A stretch of 64,000 nt of DNA from Dongia mobilis (GTDB lineage: Bacteria; Pseudomonadota; Alphaproteobacteria; Dongiales; Dongiaceae), in NCBI RefSeq assembly GCF_004363235.1, contig NZ_SNYW01000006.1, positions 806,001 through 870,000 of the forward strand, in the 5' to 3' direction. The translations under genes were made by a program, and so were the position numbers. Shown here piece after piece: positions 43,023 through 52,012 of the stretch. Positions within the stretch are counted from its first letter, which is position 1. Each line of letters starts with the position of its first letter. A model generated the notes under the pieces. That model had not been told where the DNA came from, made no database searches, and worked only from the letters and a program-made list of their open reading frames with translations.

Positions 43023-45785
43023 ATGCATCCTGCCAACGACGCTCAATCGGCAGAAACCCCGATGGCCGCTCTCGGCCGCCGGCTCGCTGCCAGTCCGGAC
43101 TGGCACGCCCATCCTGCCAGCGAGGCGGTGGCGACACTGGCCGGCAGCCAGCAAGGTCTGGCCGAAGCAGAGGCCGCGCGCCGGCTGGCCGCATTCGGGC
43201 CGAACCAGTTGCCGGCAAAGCCCGGGCGCCATCCGGCGCTGCGCTTCCTGCTGCAGTTCCATAACGCTCTCATCTATTTCCTTCTGGTGGCCGCCATCGG
43301 CGCGACGCTGCTGGGGCATTTGGTCGACGCCGCCGTCATTTTCGCCGTCGTCACGGTGAACGCCATCGTCGGCTTCGTCCAGGAGGGCAAGGCCGAGAAT
43401 GCGCTGAACGCCATCCGGCGCATGGTCTCCGCCCACAGCCAGGTGCTGCGCGACGGCCAGCGCCGCGCGATCGATGTCGCCGGCCTTGTCCCCGGCGATA
43501 TCGTCATGCTGGAAGCCGGCGACCGCGTGCCGGCCGATTTGCGCCTGCTGCGATCGCGCTCGCTGCGCATCGATGAGGCGATGCTGACCGGTGAATCCGT
43601 CGCCGTCGATAAGGGCGAGGCGCCGGTCGCCACCGTTGCCATGCTGGGCGACCGTACCTGCATGGCCTATTCCGGCACGCTCGTGGTGATGGGGCAGGGC
43701 ACGGGTGTCGTCGTCGCGACTGGTGCCGCGACCGAGATCGGCAGGATCGGCACGCTGATCGAACAGGCCGAGGATCTGAGCACGCCGCTGCTACGCCAGA
43801 TCAATCGCTTCGGCCGCACCTTCACCTGGGTGACCGCCGGTGTGGCGGCGGCGCTGATGGCCTTTGCCGTCCTGGTGCGCGGCTTCGACTGGGTCGATGC
43901 GCTGATGGCCGTCGTGGCACTTGCTGTGGGCGCGGTGCCGGAAGGATTGCCGGCCGTCATCACCATCACGCTGGCAATCGGTGTGCAGCGCATGGCGCTG
44001 CGCAAGGCCGTCGTCCGCCGCCTGCCTGCAGTCGAGACGCTGGGTGCCACATCGGTGATCTGCTCCGACAAGACCGGCACGCTGACCCTCAACGAGATGC
44101 TGGCGCGCCGCGTGGTCATCCCGGGCCACGACATCCGCGCCGGCGGCACCGGCTATGTGCCGAGCGGCCCGCTCGAGGTCGAGGCGGGTGACGACGATAT
44201 CAATTCGGTCGCCGCGGCGGCGGCGATCCTGCGCTGCGCCATCCTGTGCAACGATGCCGAGATCAACCGCCGGGAGGAGGAGTGGCTGGTGACCGGCGAC
44301 CCCATGGAGGGGGCGCTGGTCGTCCTCGGCATGAAGGCCGGCTTCGATTTCCGCCATGTGCGCCATGAATGGCCGCGCCTGGACGAGGTGCCGTTCGATG
44401 CGCAGCATCGCTATATGGCGACGCTGCATCGCGGTCTCGCCGGCGAGAAGTTCGTCTTCGTCAAGGGCGCGCCGGAACGGCTGCTGGCCATGTGCGGCGG
44501 CCAGATCGGCCATGGCGAGCGGCAGGTCCTCGACCATTCCCATTGGGAGGCGCAGGTCTCGCGCGCCGCGGCCGAGGGCGAGCGTGTCCTGGGCTTCGCC
44601 ATGATGATAGCGGCCGACAGCGTGAGCGACCTGCAATCGCTGCGGCTGGACGGCAATCTGACCTTCCTCGGCATCGTCGGCTTCATCGATCCGCCGCGAC
44701 CCGAAGCGATCGCGGCGGTGGCCGAATGCCATTCGGCGGGCATCGCCGTGAAGATGATCACCGGTGACCATGCCATGACGGCGGCCGCCATCGCGCGACA
44801 GCTGGGCCTTGCCGACAATCCCGAGGTGGCTACCGGCGCCGATATCGACGGGGTGGCGGATTCGGATCTGCCGGCGCTGGCCGCCCGCACCAGCGTCTTT
44901 GCCCGCACCAGTCCGGAGCACAAGCTGCGCATCGTGCGCGCGCTGCAGAGCAACGGCGCCGTCGTCGGCATGACCGGCGACGGCGTCAATGACGCGCCCG
45001 CCCTCAAGCAGGCGGATATCGGCATCGCCATGGGGCGCAAGGGTACCGAGGCGGCGAAGGAGGCGTCCAACATGGTATTGTTGGACGACAATTTCGCCTC
45101 CATCGTCGCCGCCGTGCGCGAGGGGCGCACGGTCTATGACAACATCCGCAAGGTGATCGCCTGGACGCTGCCGACCAATGGCGGCGAGGTGATCGCCGTC
45201 ATCGCCGCGATCCTGTTCGGCTTCACCATGCCGATGACCGCAGCCCAGATTCTCTGGATCAATCTGGTGACCTCGGTGACGCTGGGCCTGGTACTGGCCT
45301 TCGAACCGGCCGAACCCGGGATCATGCGGCGGCGGCCGCGCCGGCCGGATGCGCCGCTGCTCTCCCGCTTTCTGGTGTGGCGGTTGGCGCTGGTCTCGTT
45401 CCTGTTCATGGGCGGTGTGTTGTCGGTGTTCTTCTTCGCCCTGGCGAGGGGCGAGGGCGTCGAGGTGGCGCGCACCATGGTGGTGAATGTCATCGTGGTG
45501 ATGGAGATCTTCTATCTCTTCAACGTGCGCTATCTGCACACCACCTCGTTTTCCCTGACCGGTATCCTCGGCACGCGCTCGGTGCTGGTTGCGGTCGGCA
45601 TCGTGACAGCGGGGCAGATCGCCTTCACCTATCTGCCCTTCATGAACTGGGCCTTCGCGACCGCGCCGCTGGGGGTGGCCGATGCCGCCCTGGTGATCGC
45701 GCTCGGCATCCTGCTGCTGGTGGTCCTCGAGATCGAAAAGGTCGTGACGCGGCGCTGGCGGCTGTTCGGCGAGGAAATCAACTGA
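43023..45785 (+). CDS. P-type cation-translocating ATPase (P2-type)
   Basis: A 920-residue P-type ATPase of the P2 group. It has the actuator TGES loop (EAMLTGESVAVDKG), the TM4 ion-site PEGLP (AVGAVPEGLPAVITIT), the phosphorylated Asp349 in CSDKTGTLTLNEM, nucleotide-domain FVKGAPERLL, and the hinge TGDGVNDAPALKQADIGIAMG. The TM5-TM6 segments TLPTNGGEVIAVIAAILFG and LWINLVTSVTLGLVLAFEPAE lack some Ca2+-ATPase ligands, so the ion could be Ca2+, Mg2+, Na+ or K+. It lies downstream of kup, and ion homeostasis links the pair. Two hairpins occupy its leader. Confidence 0.92.
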   Translation: MHPANDAQSAETPMAALGRRLAASPDWHAHPASEAVATLAGSQQGLAEAEAARRLAAFGPNQLPAKPGRHPALRFLLQFHNALIYFLLVAAIGATLLGHLVDAAVIFAVVTVNAIVGFVQEGKAENALNAIRRMVSAHSQVLRDGQRRAIDVAGLVPGDIVMLEAGDRVPADLRLLRSRSLRIDEAMLTGESVAVDKGEAPVATVAMLGDRTCMAYSGTLVVMGQGTGVVVATGAATEIGRIGTLIEQAEDLSTPLLRQINRFGRTFTWVTAGVAAALMAFAVLVRGFDWVDALMAVVALAVGAVPEGLPAVITITLAIGVQRMALRKAVVRRLPAVETLGATSVICSDKTGTLTLNEMLARRVVIPGHDIRAGGTGYVPSGPLEVEAGDDDINSVAAAAAILRCAILCNDAEINRREEEWLVTGDPMEGALVVLGMKAGFDFRHVRHEWPRLDEVPFDAQHRYMATLHRGLAGEKFVFVKGAPERLLAMCGGQIGHGERQVLDHSHWEAQVSRAAAEGERVLGFAMMIAADSVSDLQSLRLDGNLTFLGIVGFIDPPRPEAIAAVAECHSAGIAVKMITGDHAMTAAAIARQLGLADNPEVATGADIDGVADSDLPALAARTSVFARTSPEHKLRIVRALQSNGAVVGMTGDGVNDAPALKQADIGIAMGRKGTEAAKEASNMVLLDDNFASIVAAVREGRTVYDNIRKVIAWTLPTNGGEVIAVIAAILFGFTMPMTAAQILWINLVTSVTLGLVLAFEPAEPGIMRRRPRRPDAPLLSRFLVWRLALVSFLFMGGVLSVFFFALARGEGVEVARTMVVNVIVVMEIFYLFNVRYLHTTSFSLTGILGTRSVLVAVGIVTAGQIAFTYLPFMNWAFATAPLGVADAALVIALGILLLVVLEIEKVVTRRWRLFGEEIN

Positions 45786-45821
45786 GCCGGCGATCGGCGC
45801 ACCTCCGCCAGAGCATTGTTG

Positions 45822-46577
45822 TCAGAGCATATCCATCTGCCGTTCGGTCTCCTCCGGCCAGCCTAGGCGTCCCAATCCGGGCACGCGCAGGGCCGGCTGC
45901 AGCACGTCGACCCCGAAATTGAGGCCGAGGAGGTTGATCTCGATCCCCTCCTCGAGGCCGAGGGTCAGGCCGGCGACACCCAGCAGCGATGCCTGCACGC
46001 CGGTGCCGCTCGGCGCCCAGGCGAAGCTGGCGTCGAGCGCGCGGTAATCCTTGCCGATCGCATTGGCCGGAATGTCGAGGCGCAGTTCCGGCACGCTGCG
46101 CGCGACATGGGCGAGGAAAGTGTTGCTGTTGGGGCCGGGCCAGGAGCGGTAGGTGTCGCGATGCGGATAGGCCTCGATCGCGGCCTCGATCCGTTCGATG
46201 AGGGCGTCGACATTGGCGCCGCGATAGCTTGCCATCAGCTGCGGCTCGGCGCCGAACCAATAGGCGTCGGGGGCCGCGTAATTGCGCTTCACCACATCGC
46301 CGCCGCCCCAGCCCACCACCTCATAGCGGGTATAGCGGCTCTCGCCGCTCCGCTTCAGGATGATCCAGGGATGGGTCGCCACATAGCCGCGCCAGTTGAA
46401 GGCGCGGGCGGTATAGAACTGCACCACCGCTTCCGGCGTCTGCGCGGGATCGGGGGCGAGGCCGGCGGAATGGCGCGGCGCATCCCGCCAGGTGCCGTCA
46501 TAGGCGACCCCGCGCGCGATGCTGAAGGCGAGCGGCACCAGGATGAGGGCGGCGAGGGACCAGAACAGGATCTTCAT
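45822..46577 (-). CDS. DUF3750 domain protein
   Basis: A 251-residue protein with one N-terminal hydrophobic helix (ILFWSLAALILVPLAFSIARG) and a soluble domain that carries the DUF3750 features: AVVQFYTARAFNWRGYVATHPWIILKRSG, YEVVGWGGG, and a WPGPNSNTFLAHVARSVPELRLDIPANAIGKDY block. The Asn-Ser-Asn segment looks catalytic or lipid-binding, but the function is unknown. It follows the DUF4864 gene with no gap (46577/46578), so the two form one operon on the minus strand. Confidence 0.85.
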   Translation of the reverse strand: MKILFWSLAALILVPLAFSIARGVAYDGTWRDAPRHSAGLAPDPAQTPEAVVQFYTARAFNWRGYVATHPWIILKRSGESRYTRYEVVGWGGGDVVKRNYAAPDAYWFGAEPQLMASYRGANVDALIERIEAAIEAYPHRDTYRSWPGPNSNTFLAHVARSVPELRLDIPANAIGKDYRALDASFAWAPSGTGVQASLLGVAGLTLGLEEGIEINLLGLNFGVDVLQPALRVPGLGRLGWPEETERQMDML

Positions 46578-47000
46578 TCACACACTTTCTTCCCGAAGCG
46601 GTTCCAGGTAGCAGCCGCTGATCCGCCAGGAGCCGTCCGGCTGTTGCTGCATTATATAGTGGGCGATGTAGCCCTTGCCATCCGGGCCGATCACGAAGAC
46701 CTGCTGATCGGGCCCCCGCGGGGTATCGACCAGGTCGCGGAACTCGACCGCCTGGGGCCGGTAGACCGGGGCATAGCCGGTCCGCACCATTTCCATGAAA
46801 TTGGCCGGCGAGCCGAACTTCACCTGCAGGTCGGGCGAGGCGAAGGAAAAGGCGGTTCCGGCATCATCCGCCTGGAAGGCCTGCATCTGCGCCCGGATGA
46901 TCCGCTCGGCGGCGGCGCGGGGTGTTTCCTCCGCCCTGGCCAGTTGCGGCCCGGCGAAGACCAGGAGGGCGGTCAGGACAAGGGTGGCGAGGCGGGTCAT
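46578..47000 (-). CDS. Exported DUF4864 protein
   Basis: A 140-residue protein with a signal peptide (ATLVLTALLVFAGPQLARAEE). The mature part has the NTF2-like DUF4864 fold: RIIRAQMQAFQADDAGTAFSFASP, NFMEMVRTGYAPVYRPQAVEF and the C-terminal DGSWRISGCYL. It is likely a small periplasmic protein. It ends directly before the DUF3750 start, so both are translated together. Confidence 0.88.
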   Translation of the reverse strand: MTRLATLVLTALLVFAGPQLARAEETPRAAAERIIRAQMQAFQADDAGTAFSFASPDLQVKFGSPANFMEMVRTGYAPVYRPQAVEFRDLVDTPRGPDQQVFVIGPDGKGYIAHYIMQQQPDGSWRISGCYLEPLREESV

Positions 47001-47062
47001 CGGCGTTCCTCCCCTAACTTCACCCCCTGATTACGGCGATTTTCCGGCGCCGGATCGGCTGC

Positions 47063-47098
47063 AAAAGCAAACCGGCGCCCTTTCGCAAGGGCGCCGGT
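47063..47098 (-). terminator. Rho-independent terminator of the OmpA-like lipoprotein gene at 47154
   Basis: A perfect ten-base stem (47071-47080 with 47089-47098) around an eight-base loop. On the minus strand the stem is followed by TTTGCTTTTGC. It lies 56 bases past the stop of the gene at 47154-48209. Confidence 0.75.
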
Positions 47099-47153
47099 TG
47101 CTGTTCGAGGTTGGGTTTGTAGAGGGTTAAGCCGTTGTCAGATCACGCAAATA

Positions 47154-48209
47154 TCAGCGCACATAGACATGCACTTCGTTGACCTGGGTATTGGGGTCGT
47201 TGACCTGGGCGATGCCGATGCGGTCCGGCGGCAGGCCCATATTGAGGAGCGAGCGCGAGACACGGTTGGCATTGGTCCGGGCGATGTCGCTGTTGAGCGC
47301 CACCTGGGCTGGCTGGCCCATGGCGGGGGCGACACCGACCACGTCGAAGGCGGCGTTGGGGCGCATCTCCAGGGCCTTGGACGCGGCCTGGTAGAGCGCC
47401 TGCTCGTAGGAAACATTGGGCCGGTCGAAGCGGATGACGACCAGCGGCCGGCCGGTGCTCATCCCGGCCAAGGGCGGCAAAGCGGGCTGGGCCGGCGGCG
47501 CATAGGCGCGGCTGGCCAGCGTGGTGCCATAGATCTGGCCGGTGCTGACCGAGCTGGCCAGCATGGTCAAATTGCTGCGCTCGGTGCCGAGGAAATTGGT
47601 CTGGCGCGAAATGTCCTCGGAGAGCTGGTTCAGCAGCCGGTCGATCGAGACCGTGGTCTGGTTGGTCTGGTCCTCGAGGATGCGCAGCTGCCGGTGGTCC
47701 TCGTCGACGGCGCCGGAAACCGTATAGGCGGCACGGATCGAATCCAGCAGATAGCTGGAAAAGGCCGCGTTATTGGCGACGTCGTTGGACAGGCGGTTCA
47801 TCTGGTCGAGGTCGGAGCCGATCTGGTCCAGCTGCGACTGCGCCTGCTGCCAGGCGGTGGTGACCATCGGATTGCCCGGGGTGGTGCCCATCTGCAGCTT
47901 GCCGTTGATGGCCCCGACCGTGGTCTGGTAGCCGGCGGCATTACGCTCGGCGCTGGCCCGCAATTCCTGGTGCTTCAGGGCCTGCTGCTGCACCGCCTGC
48001 TGCAAGCGGTTGAGATCGCTGCGAACCTCGATCACCTTCTGGCCGACCAGGGTGCCCGTCGGCTGCCCCGGCACGTTCGAGACGCCGGTCGCCACATTGG
48101 CGCCGACCGGTGCGCCGGAGACCGACGGCACCACCGCATTGTTGACGAATTCGCAGCCACCCAACAGCAGCGGAGCGGCCACAGCCGCCAGCCAGACATG
48201 TTTCTTCAT
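47154..48209 (-). CDS. Lipoprotein with coiled-coil region and degenerate OmpA-like C-domain
   Basis: A 351-residue lipoprotein: the lipobox LLLGGC puts lipidated Cys near residue 19. Residues about 50-230 are Gln/Asn/Leu-rich and coiled-coil-like (SDLNRLQQAVQQQALKHQELRAS). The C-terminal ~100 residues are an OmpA-like fold (VIRFDRPNVSYEQALYQAASKALEM... NRVSRSLLNMGLPPDRIGI) that lacks the usual NxxLSxxRA pattern, so peptidoglycan binding is uncertain. The start ATG 48209 is preferred to one 12 codons upstream. It ends at the terminator at 47063. Confidence 0.78.
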   Translation of the reverse strand: MKKHVWLAAVAAPLLLGGCEFVNNAVVPSVSGAPVGANVATGVSNVPGQPTGTLVGQKVIEVRSDLNRLQQAVQQQALKHQELRASAERNAAGYQTTVGAINGKLQMGTTPGNPMVTTAWQQAQSQLDQIGSDLDQMNRLSNDVANNAAFSSYLLDSIRAAYTVSGAVDEDHRQLRILEDQTNQTTVSIDRLLNQLSEDISRQTNFLGTERSNLTMLASSVSTGQIYGTTLASRAYAPPAQPALPPLAGMSTGRPLVVIRFDRPNVSYEQALYQAASKALEMRPNAAFDVVGVAPAMGQPAQVALNSDIARTNANRVSRSLLNMGLPPDRIGIAQVNDPNTQVNEVHVYVR

Positions 48210-48655
48210 GCGTGCCGAACCCCGAAAAGCAGCGAACTGACCCATGACCCCATACCCATCCCGGGCCGCTCAAACCGTTACCCTACAAGATTTCTTGGCA
48301 GCTTTCAGGACAAGAATCAACCAAACAAGTCGCTTGCGGCCGGGCGACTCCGTGTGATGCCGGCAACAGGGTGGCGCAAGGGTCACAGAGCGAGGGTCAC
48401 AGATGCCCCCGATGCCGATCGAGCCCGGGCGCCCGGACGCGCCCGGCCGGCGAATCGCCGCAGCAGCCAGGGGTGCCCCGGCAGGCCCCCGATCGCCCCC
48501 AAAGGATGCAGAATCAGGTGCTTGACCCCGGTCGGCACCGGCAAATCCGGCGCCAGCCAAAGGGCTTGCAATCGCCGGCGCCTTTCGGCTAGTTTCCGCC
48601 ACCGTTTGGCACCGCCCGGCCCTGGCCGGCGCCCTTTCTCAAAGCCAGACCCAGC
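48210..48655. other. Intergenic region before tRNA-Arg
   Basis: This 446-base gap holds no credible gene. A weak promoter candidate for the tRNA is TTGCAA (48566-48571) with CTAGTT (48589-48594), 17 bases apart and about 60 bases from the tRNA. A direct repeat of agggtcacaga occurs near 48376-48400. The rest is unstructured, GC-rich sequence. Confidence 0.4.
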
Positions 48656-48732
48656 GCGCCCGTAGCTCAATTGGATAGAGCATCTGACTACGGATCAGAA
48701 GGTTAGGAGTTCGAATCTTCTCGGGCGCGCCA
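48656..48732 (+). tRNA. tRNA-Arg (anticodon ACG)
   Basis: A complete 77-base cloverleaf with acceptor GCGCCCG/CGGGCGC, an anticodon stem TCTGA/TCAGA enclosing CTACGGA (anticodon ACG, read as ICG after A34 deamination), a T-loop TTCGAAT, discriminator G and encoded CCA. It decodes CGU, CGC and CGA. The sequence after it (48733 onward) drops in GC content. Confidence 0.97.
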
Positions 48733-49043
48733 TTATGTCGAATTTTCAGCCGCACAGCATTTAGAACAGCTCGAGCCAAACTTTGGCTCTGGGTAGCCAT
48801 GTAAGACCCTAAGAAAATATCGGGCTTGAGTGCTGCTTTTGCGGCATCGGTTCGTCGCGTGGCGAGATAATGCCGAGATGCGTTCGGTTTTGGTCGTTCG
48901 CCCGCGGCTCGGCCGCCTTCCGGTGTGCTGAGATTTTCGACTAGGCTGAGCAATTCACGCAGTCATACTGTGGCCCTGTTCAGGTCGGACTATTGATGGT
49001 CTGCGACGCAGGCATTCAACAATCAGCAAAGGGGAGGGCGTGA
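48733..49043. other. AT-richer non-coding gap after tRNA-Arg
   Basis: This 311-base gap contains no supported gene and no recognised repeat. A long minus-strand open frame covering it includes the antisense of the tRNA and is an artefact. The sequence is visibly less GC-rich than the flanks, continuous with the gene at 49044, which suggests acquired DNA. Confidence 0.5.
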
Positions 49044-49673
49044 TTGAAACCTCGGTTCCCGCCTACTACTCCATTGATGCCGGCTCATTTTGTCGAGCCT
49101 ATCGGATACGTAATGATTGCTCATGCTGATCTGGATGAGACACTTAGGAATGCAATAATCTTGCTGTCTGGCATGGACCCGAATGCTGGCTGCGCTGTGC
49201 TGTCCGGAATGATGATTCGAGCTCGGGTTGACATCTTTCAGAAACTCGTACGCACAAAGGCTCAGTCAATCGATGACCTAGCGAAAATGCTCACAATTGG
49301 CGATGTGATAAACCAAGTTTCGGACGAGAGAAACACCCTCGCGCACCGCTTACTCTACAGTTGGAGTCCCGAAACGAACGAGATTGTTTACTTTAGGGAC
49401 GTCAATTTGACGAACCCGCAAATCAGGATCTCTAGGCCGTATGTGGCGTCGGTCGATAGCATTTGCGACTTATCCTGGAGAATTGCTCGCGCTGCTGCGT
49501 GGCTCGGGATGTTGCAGCAAAGGTGGTTGCCGAATGATGCAAAGATGCCGATAGATGATTCTACAGCTCGGCGTCATCCGGACTGGGAGCAAAACGATCG
49601 CCTCCCTTGGCAAGCAGAGTTTCTGAAGAAGCTTGAGAGCGAAAGAAAAAGCCTCAGAACGTGCACTTACTAA
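49044..49673 (+). CDS. HEPN-like uncharacterised protein in an AT-richer islet
   Basis: A 209-residue, mostly helical protein that starts at TTG 49044 behind GGGGAGGG (a Met at residue 12, 49077, is the alternative). It contains DERNTLAHRLLYSW, an Rx4H motif in the context (ERN-x-x-AH) typical of HEPN-type RNases and nucleotide-binding proteins, after a helix pair (DETLRNAIILLSGM ... RARVDIFQKLVRTKA). HEPN proteins often work in toxin-antitoxin, abortive-infection or CRISPR systems. Base composition and codon use are AT-richer than the neighbours, suggesting transfer. No antitoxin-like partner is adjacent, and a different fold is possible. Confidence 0.55.
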   Translation: MKPRFPPTTPLMPAHFVEPIGYVMIAHADLDETLRNAIILLSGMDPNAGCAVLSGMMIRARVDIFQKLVRTKAQSIDDLAKMLTIGDVINQVSDERNTLAHRLLYSWSPETNEIVYFRDVNLTNPQIRISRPYVASVDSICDLSWRIARAAAWLGMLQQRWLPNDAKMPIDDSTARRHPDWEQNDRLPWQAEFLKKLESERKSLRTCTY

Positions 49674-49952
49674 ATGAGTGAGGGGGACAAATCAGCGCGT
49701 TCATTCACTCCTATCTCGTCCGCGCTGCTGAATTTTGGCCTCGTATGTGCCAAGTGACCTGAGCCCGCGAACATCCTTCATGCGTGCGCCGAATCCACCC
49801 CTGGATTGAGCCCCCAATTCCCGATCTGCGCCGATCTGAAACGGCCCACTCCGCCCGGGCCGGTTGCACATGGCCCGCAGGCGCGTTATCGAGTTCCCCG
49901 GCCATGCCGCCCTGCGGCGCATCGCGATTGATCTCTGGAAGGGAAATTTCCC

Positions 49953-50939
49953 ATGCATGTTCTCATCATCGGTGCCGCCGGCATGGTCGGGTCGAAGCTG
50001 ATCGGGCGGCTGGTGGCCGATGGCGGCCTGGGCGGCCGGGCAATCGAGGCGCTGACCCTGGTCGATGTCATGCCGCCGGCGGCACCTGCCGGGTTCGGCG
50101 GCAAGGTGGCGACGCTGACCGCGGATTTGTCGCAGCCGGGGGCAGCTGAGAAACTGATCGCCGCGCGGCCGGATTTGATCTTCCATCTGGCCGCCATCGT
50201 CTCGGGCGAGGCGGAGGCCGATTTCGAGAAGGGCTATCGCATCAATCTCGACGGCACCCGCGATCTCTTCGAGGCGATCCGCCGCGAAGGCCTGCGCGCA
50301 CCCTATCGGCCGCGCCTCGTCTTCACCTCCTCGATCGCCGTCTTCGGCGCACCTTTCCCGGAGAAGATCGACGACAACTTCCTCAGCACGCCGCTCACCT
50401 CCTACGGCACGCAGAAGGCGATCGGCGAATTGCTGCTCTCCGATTATGCGCGGCGCGGCTTCTTCGACGGCATCGGCATCCGCCTTCCCACCATCTGCAT
50501 CCGGCCGGGGAAGCCGAACAAGGCGGCCTCCGGCTTCTTCTCCAACATCCTGCGCGAGCCGCTTTCGGGCATCGAGGCCGTGCTGCCGGTGGCCGAGACT
50601 GTCCGCCACTGGCATGCCAGCCCGCGCGCCGCCGTCGGTTTTCTGCTGCACGCCGCCACCCTTGACCTGGCGCAGGTAGGACCCCGCCGCAATCTCTCCA
50701 TGCCGGGCCTCTCGGCGACAATCGGCGAGCAGATCGAGGCGCTGCGCCGGGTGGCGGGTGAGAAGGCGGTGAAGCTCATTCGCCACGAACCGGATCCGGT
50801 GATCCAGAAGATCGTCGCGGGCTGGCCCAGCAATTTTGATCCGGCCCGCGCGCTCTCGCTCGGCTTCCGCGCCGAAAGCAATTTCGACGAGATCATCCGG
50901 GTCCATATCGAGGACGAACTGGGCGGCCGGATCGGCTGA
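49953..50939 (+). CDS. denD: D-erythronate dehydrogenase (DenD-like, SDR epimerase family)
   Basis: DenD oxidises D-erythronate to 2-oxo-tetronate with NAD+. The 328-residue extended SDR protein has the dinucleotide motif IIGAAGMVGSKL, LIFHLAAIVSGEAEADFEKGYRINLDGTRDL, the catalytic SYGTQKAIGELLL (YxxxK) and RLPTICIRPGKPNKAASGFFSNILREPL, which is characteristic of the DenD group. The convergent gene otnI encodes the next enzyme. Other genes of the erythronate/threonate pathway (otnC aldolase, otnK kinase) are not nearby, so the route may be scattered or the genes may serve a related acid. Confidence 0.88.
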   Translation: MHVLIIGAAGMVGSKLIGRLVADGGLGGRAIEALTLVDVMPPAAPAGFGGKVATLTADLSQPGAAEKLIAARPDLIFHLAAIVSGEAEADFEKGYRINLDGTRDLFEAIRREGLRAPYRPRLVFTSSIAVFGAPFPEKIDDNFLSTPLTSYGTQKAIGELLLSDYARRGFFDGIGIRLPTICIRPGKPNKAASGFFSNILREPLSGIEAVLPVAETVRHWHASPRAAVGFLLHAATLDLAQVGPRRNLSMPGLSATIGEQIEALRRVAGEKAVKLIRHEPDPVIQKIVAGWPSNFDPARALSLGFRAESNFDEIIRVHIEDELGGRIG

Positions 50940-50950
50940 TCCAGCCGCTG

Positions 50951-51718
50951 CTAAATCCGATCGCGCCAGGCAAGGCCGGCCACGGTCCCCGCCGCCGGCC
51001 GGTATTCGCAGCCGACGAAACCCTGATAGCCGAGGGCCTCCAGTTCGCGCAGGATTCGGATGTCATCGAGTTCGCCGCTGCCGGGCTCGTGGCGCTCCGG
51101 CACGCCGGCGATCTGCACATGGCCGATCAGGGGAAAGAGCGCCTGCAGGCCGCGGATCACGTCGCCCTGCAGGATCTGGCGGTGATAGATGTCGAATTGC
51201 AGGCGCAGATTGGGCCGCGCCAGTTCGGCGATGAGGTCGGCGGCGAAGGCGAAATCGTCGAGGAAATAGCCGGGCATGTCGCGCCGGTTGATGGGCTCGA
51301 TCATGATCTCGATTCCGGCCGGGCCGGCTTCGTCGCAGGCGTATCGGAGCGCATCGCGATAGGCGGAACAGGCGGCGGCATCGCGCCGCTCGGCGCGGCC
51401 GCTCATGACATGGAGGCGCCTGGTGCCGAAGATTTCGGCATAGCGCAGGGCCAGTGCCACGCCGCTGCGGAATTCCAGCATGCGGTCGGGCAGCGCGGCG
51501 ATGCCACGCTCGCCCGCCTCCCAATCGCCCGGCGGCAGGTTGAAGAGTGCCTGGGTGAGCCCGTTCTTCTGCAGGGCGGCAGCAATCTCGTCCGCGGCGA
51601 AGTCATAGGGAAAGAGAAACTCGACCGCGTCGAAGCCGTTGTCGCGCGCCGCCCGGAAGCGCTCCATGAAGGGCCATTCGTTGAACATCATCGAGAGGTT
51701 GGCCGCGAGCCGAATCAT
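50951..51718 (-). CDS. otnI: 2-oxo-tetronate isomerase (OtnI / hydroxypyruvate isomerase family)
   Basis: OtnI converts 2-oxo-tetronate to 3-oxo-tetronate before phosphorylation. The 255-residue TIM-barrel protein shows MIRLAANLSMMFNEWPFMERFRAARDNGFDAVEFLFPYD, IEIMIEPINRRDMPGYFLDD, LRLQFDIYHRQILQGDVI and HVQIAGVPERHEPGSGELDD, which match the Hyi/OtnI family; catalytic Glu residues are in MIEPIN and near GCEYRP. An ATG three codons upstream (51727) is also possible. It is convergent with denD, the neighbouring enzyme of the pathway, with 11 bases between. Confidence 0.87.
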   Translation of the reverse strand: MIRLAANLSMMFNEWPFMERFRAARDNGFDAVEFLFPYDFAADEIAAALQKNGLTQALFNLPPGDWEAGERGIAALPDRMLEFRSGVALALRYAEIFGTRRLHVMSGRAERRDAAACSAYRDALRYACDEAGPAGIEIMIEPINRRDMPGYFLDDFAFAADLIAELARPNLRLQFDIYHRQILQGDVIRGLQALFPLIGHVQIAGVPERHEPGSGELDDIRILRELEALGYQGFVGCEYRPAAGTVAGLAWRDRI

Positions 51719-52012
51719 GGGCGTCATCCGCGAAAGGAACGGGCAGGCGGCGCCACTATCACAGGCGCCCTGCGGCCGGGCAACCGAAACCGCGCCGGCA
51801 CGCAGGGCCAGCGTCATGCGATGGGGTCGGTTTTTCCGATCCGCGGCTTTGGAGTTTCGTAATAGGCAGCGGCAAGCCACCCTGTTAAGCGTGTGCCATC
51901 TCATCGTCCGGCGCCGCAACCCGTGGGCATGGGTCGCGCGGGGGGCGCGCCAGCCGGATCCTGGCCGGACAATGTGTCCGGCACAGGCGTGGCGCCAACA
52001 GAGGAAGCAGAG

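Noticed and set aside
42908-43264. Plus-strand open frame starting inside the kup-ATPase hairpin
   Set aside because: It overlaps the start of the ATPase in another frame and has a low-complexity, Pro/Arg-rich translation.
43791-45539. 582-residue minus-strand open frame opposite the P-type ATPase
   Set aside because: Antisense to a gene with intact ATPase motifs and no recognisable content of its own.
48639-48953. Minus-strand open frame with PEKIRTPNLLIRSQMLYP
   Set aside because: This peptide is the well-known artefact made by translating the complement of a tRNA-Arg gene.
48656-49700. Integration event with attL/attR at the tRNA-Arg 3' end
   Set aside because: No integrase gene and no direct repeat of the tRNA end were found; only base composition hints at transfer, so it is listed as a finding and not as a mobile element.
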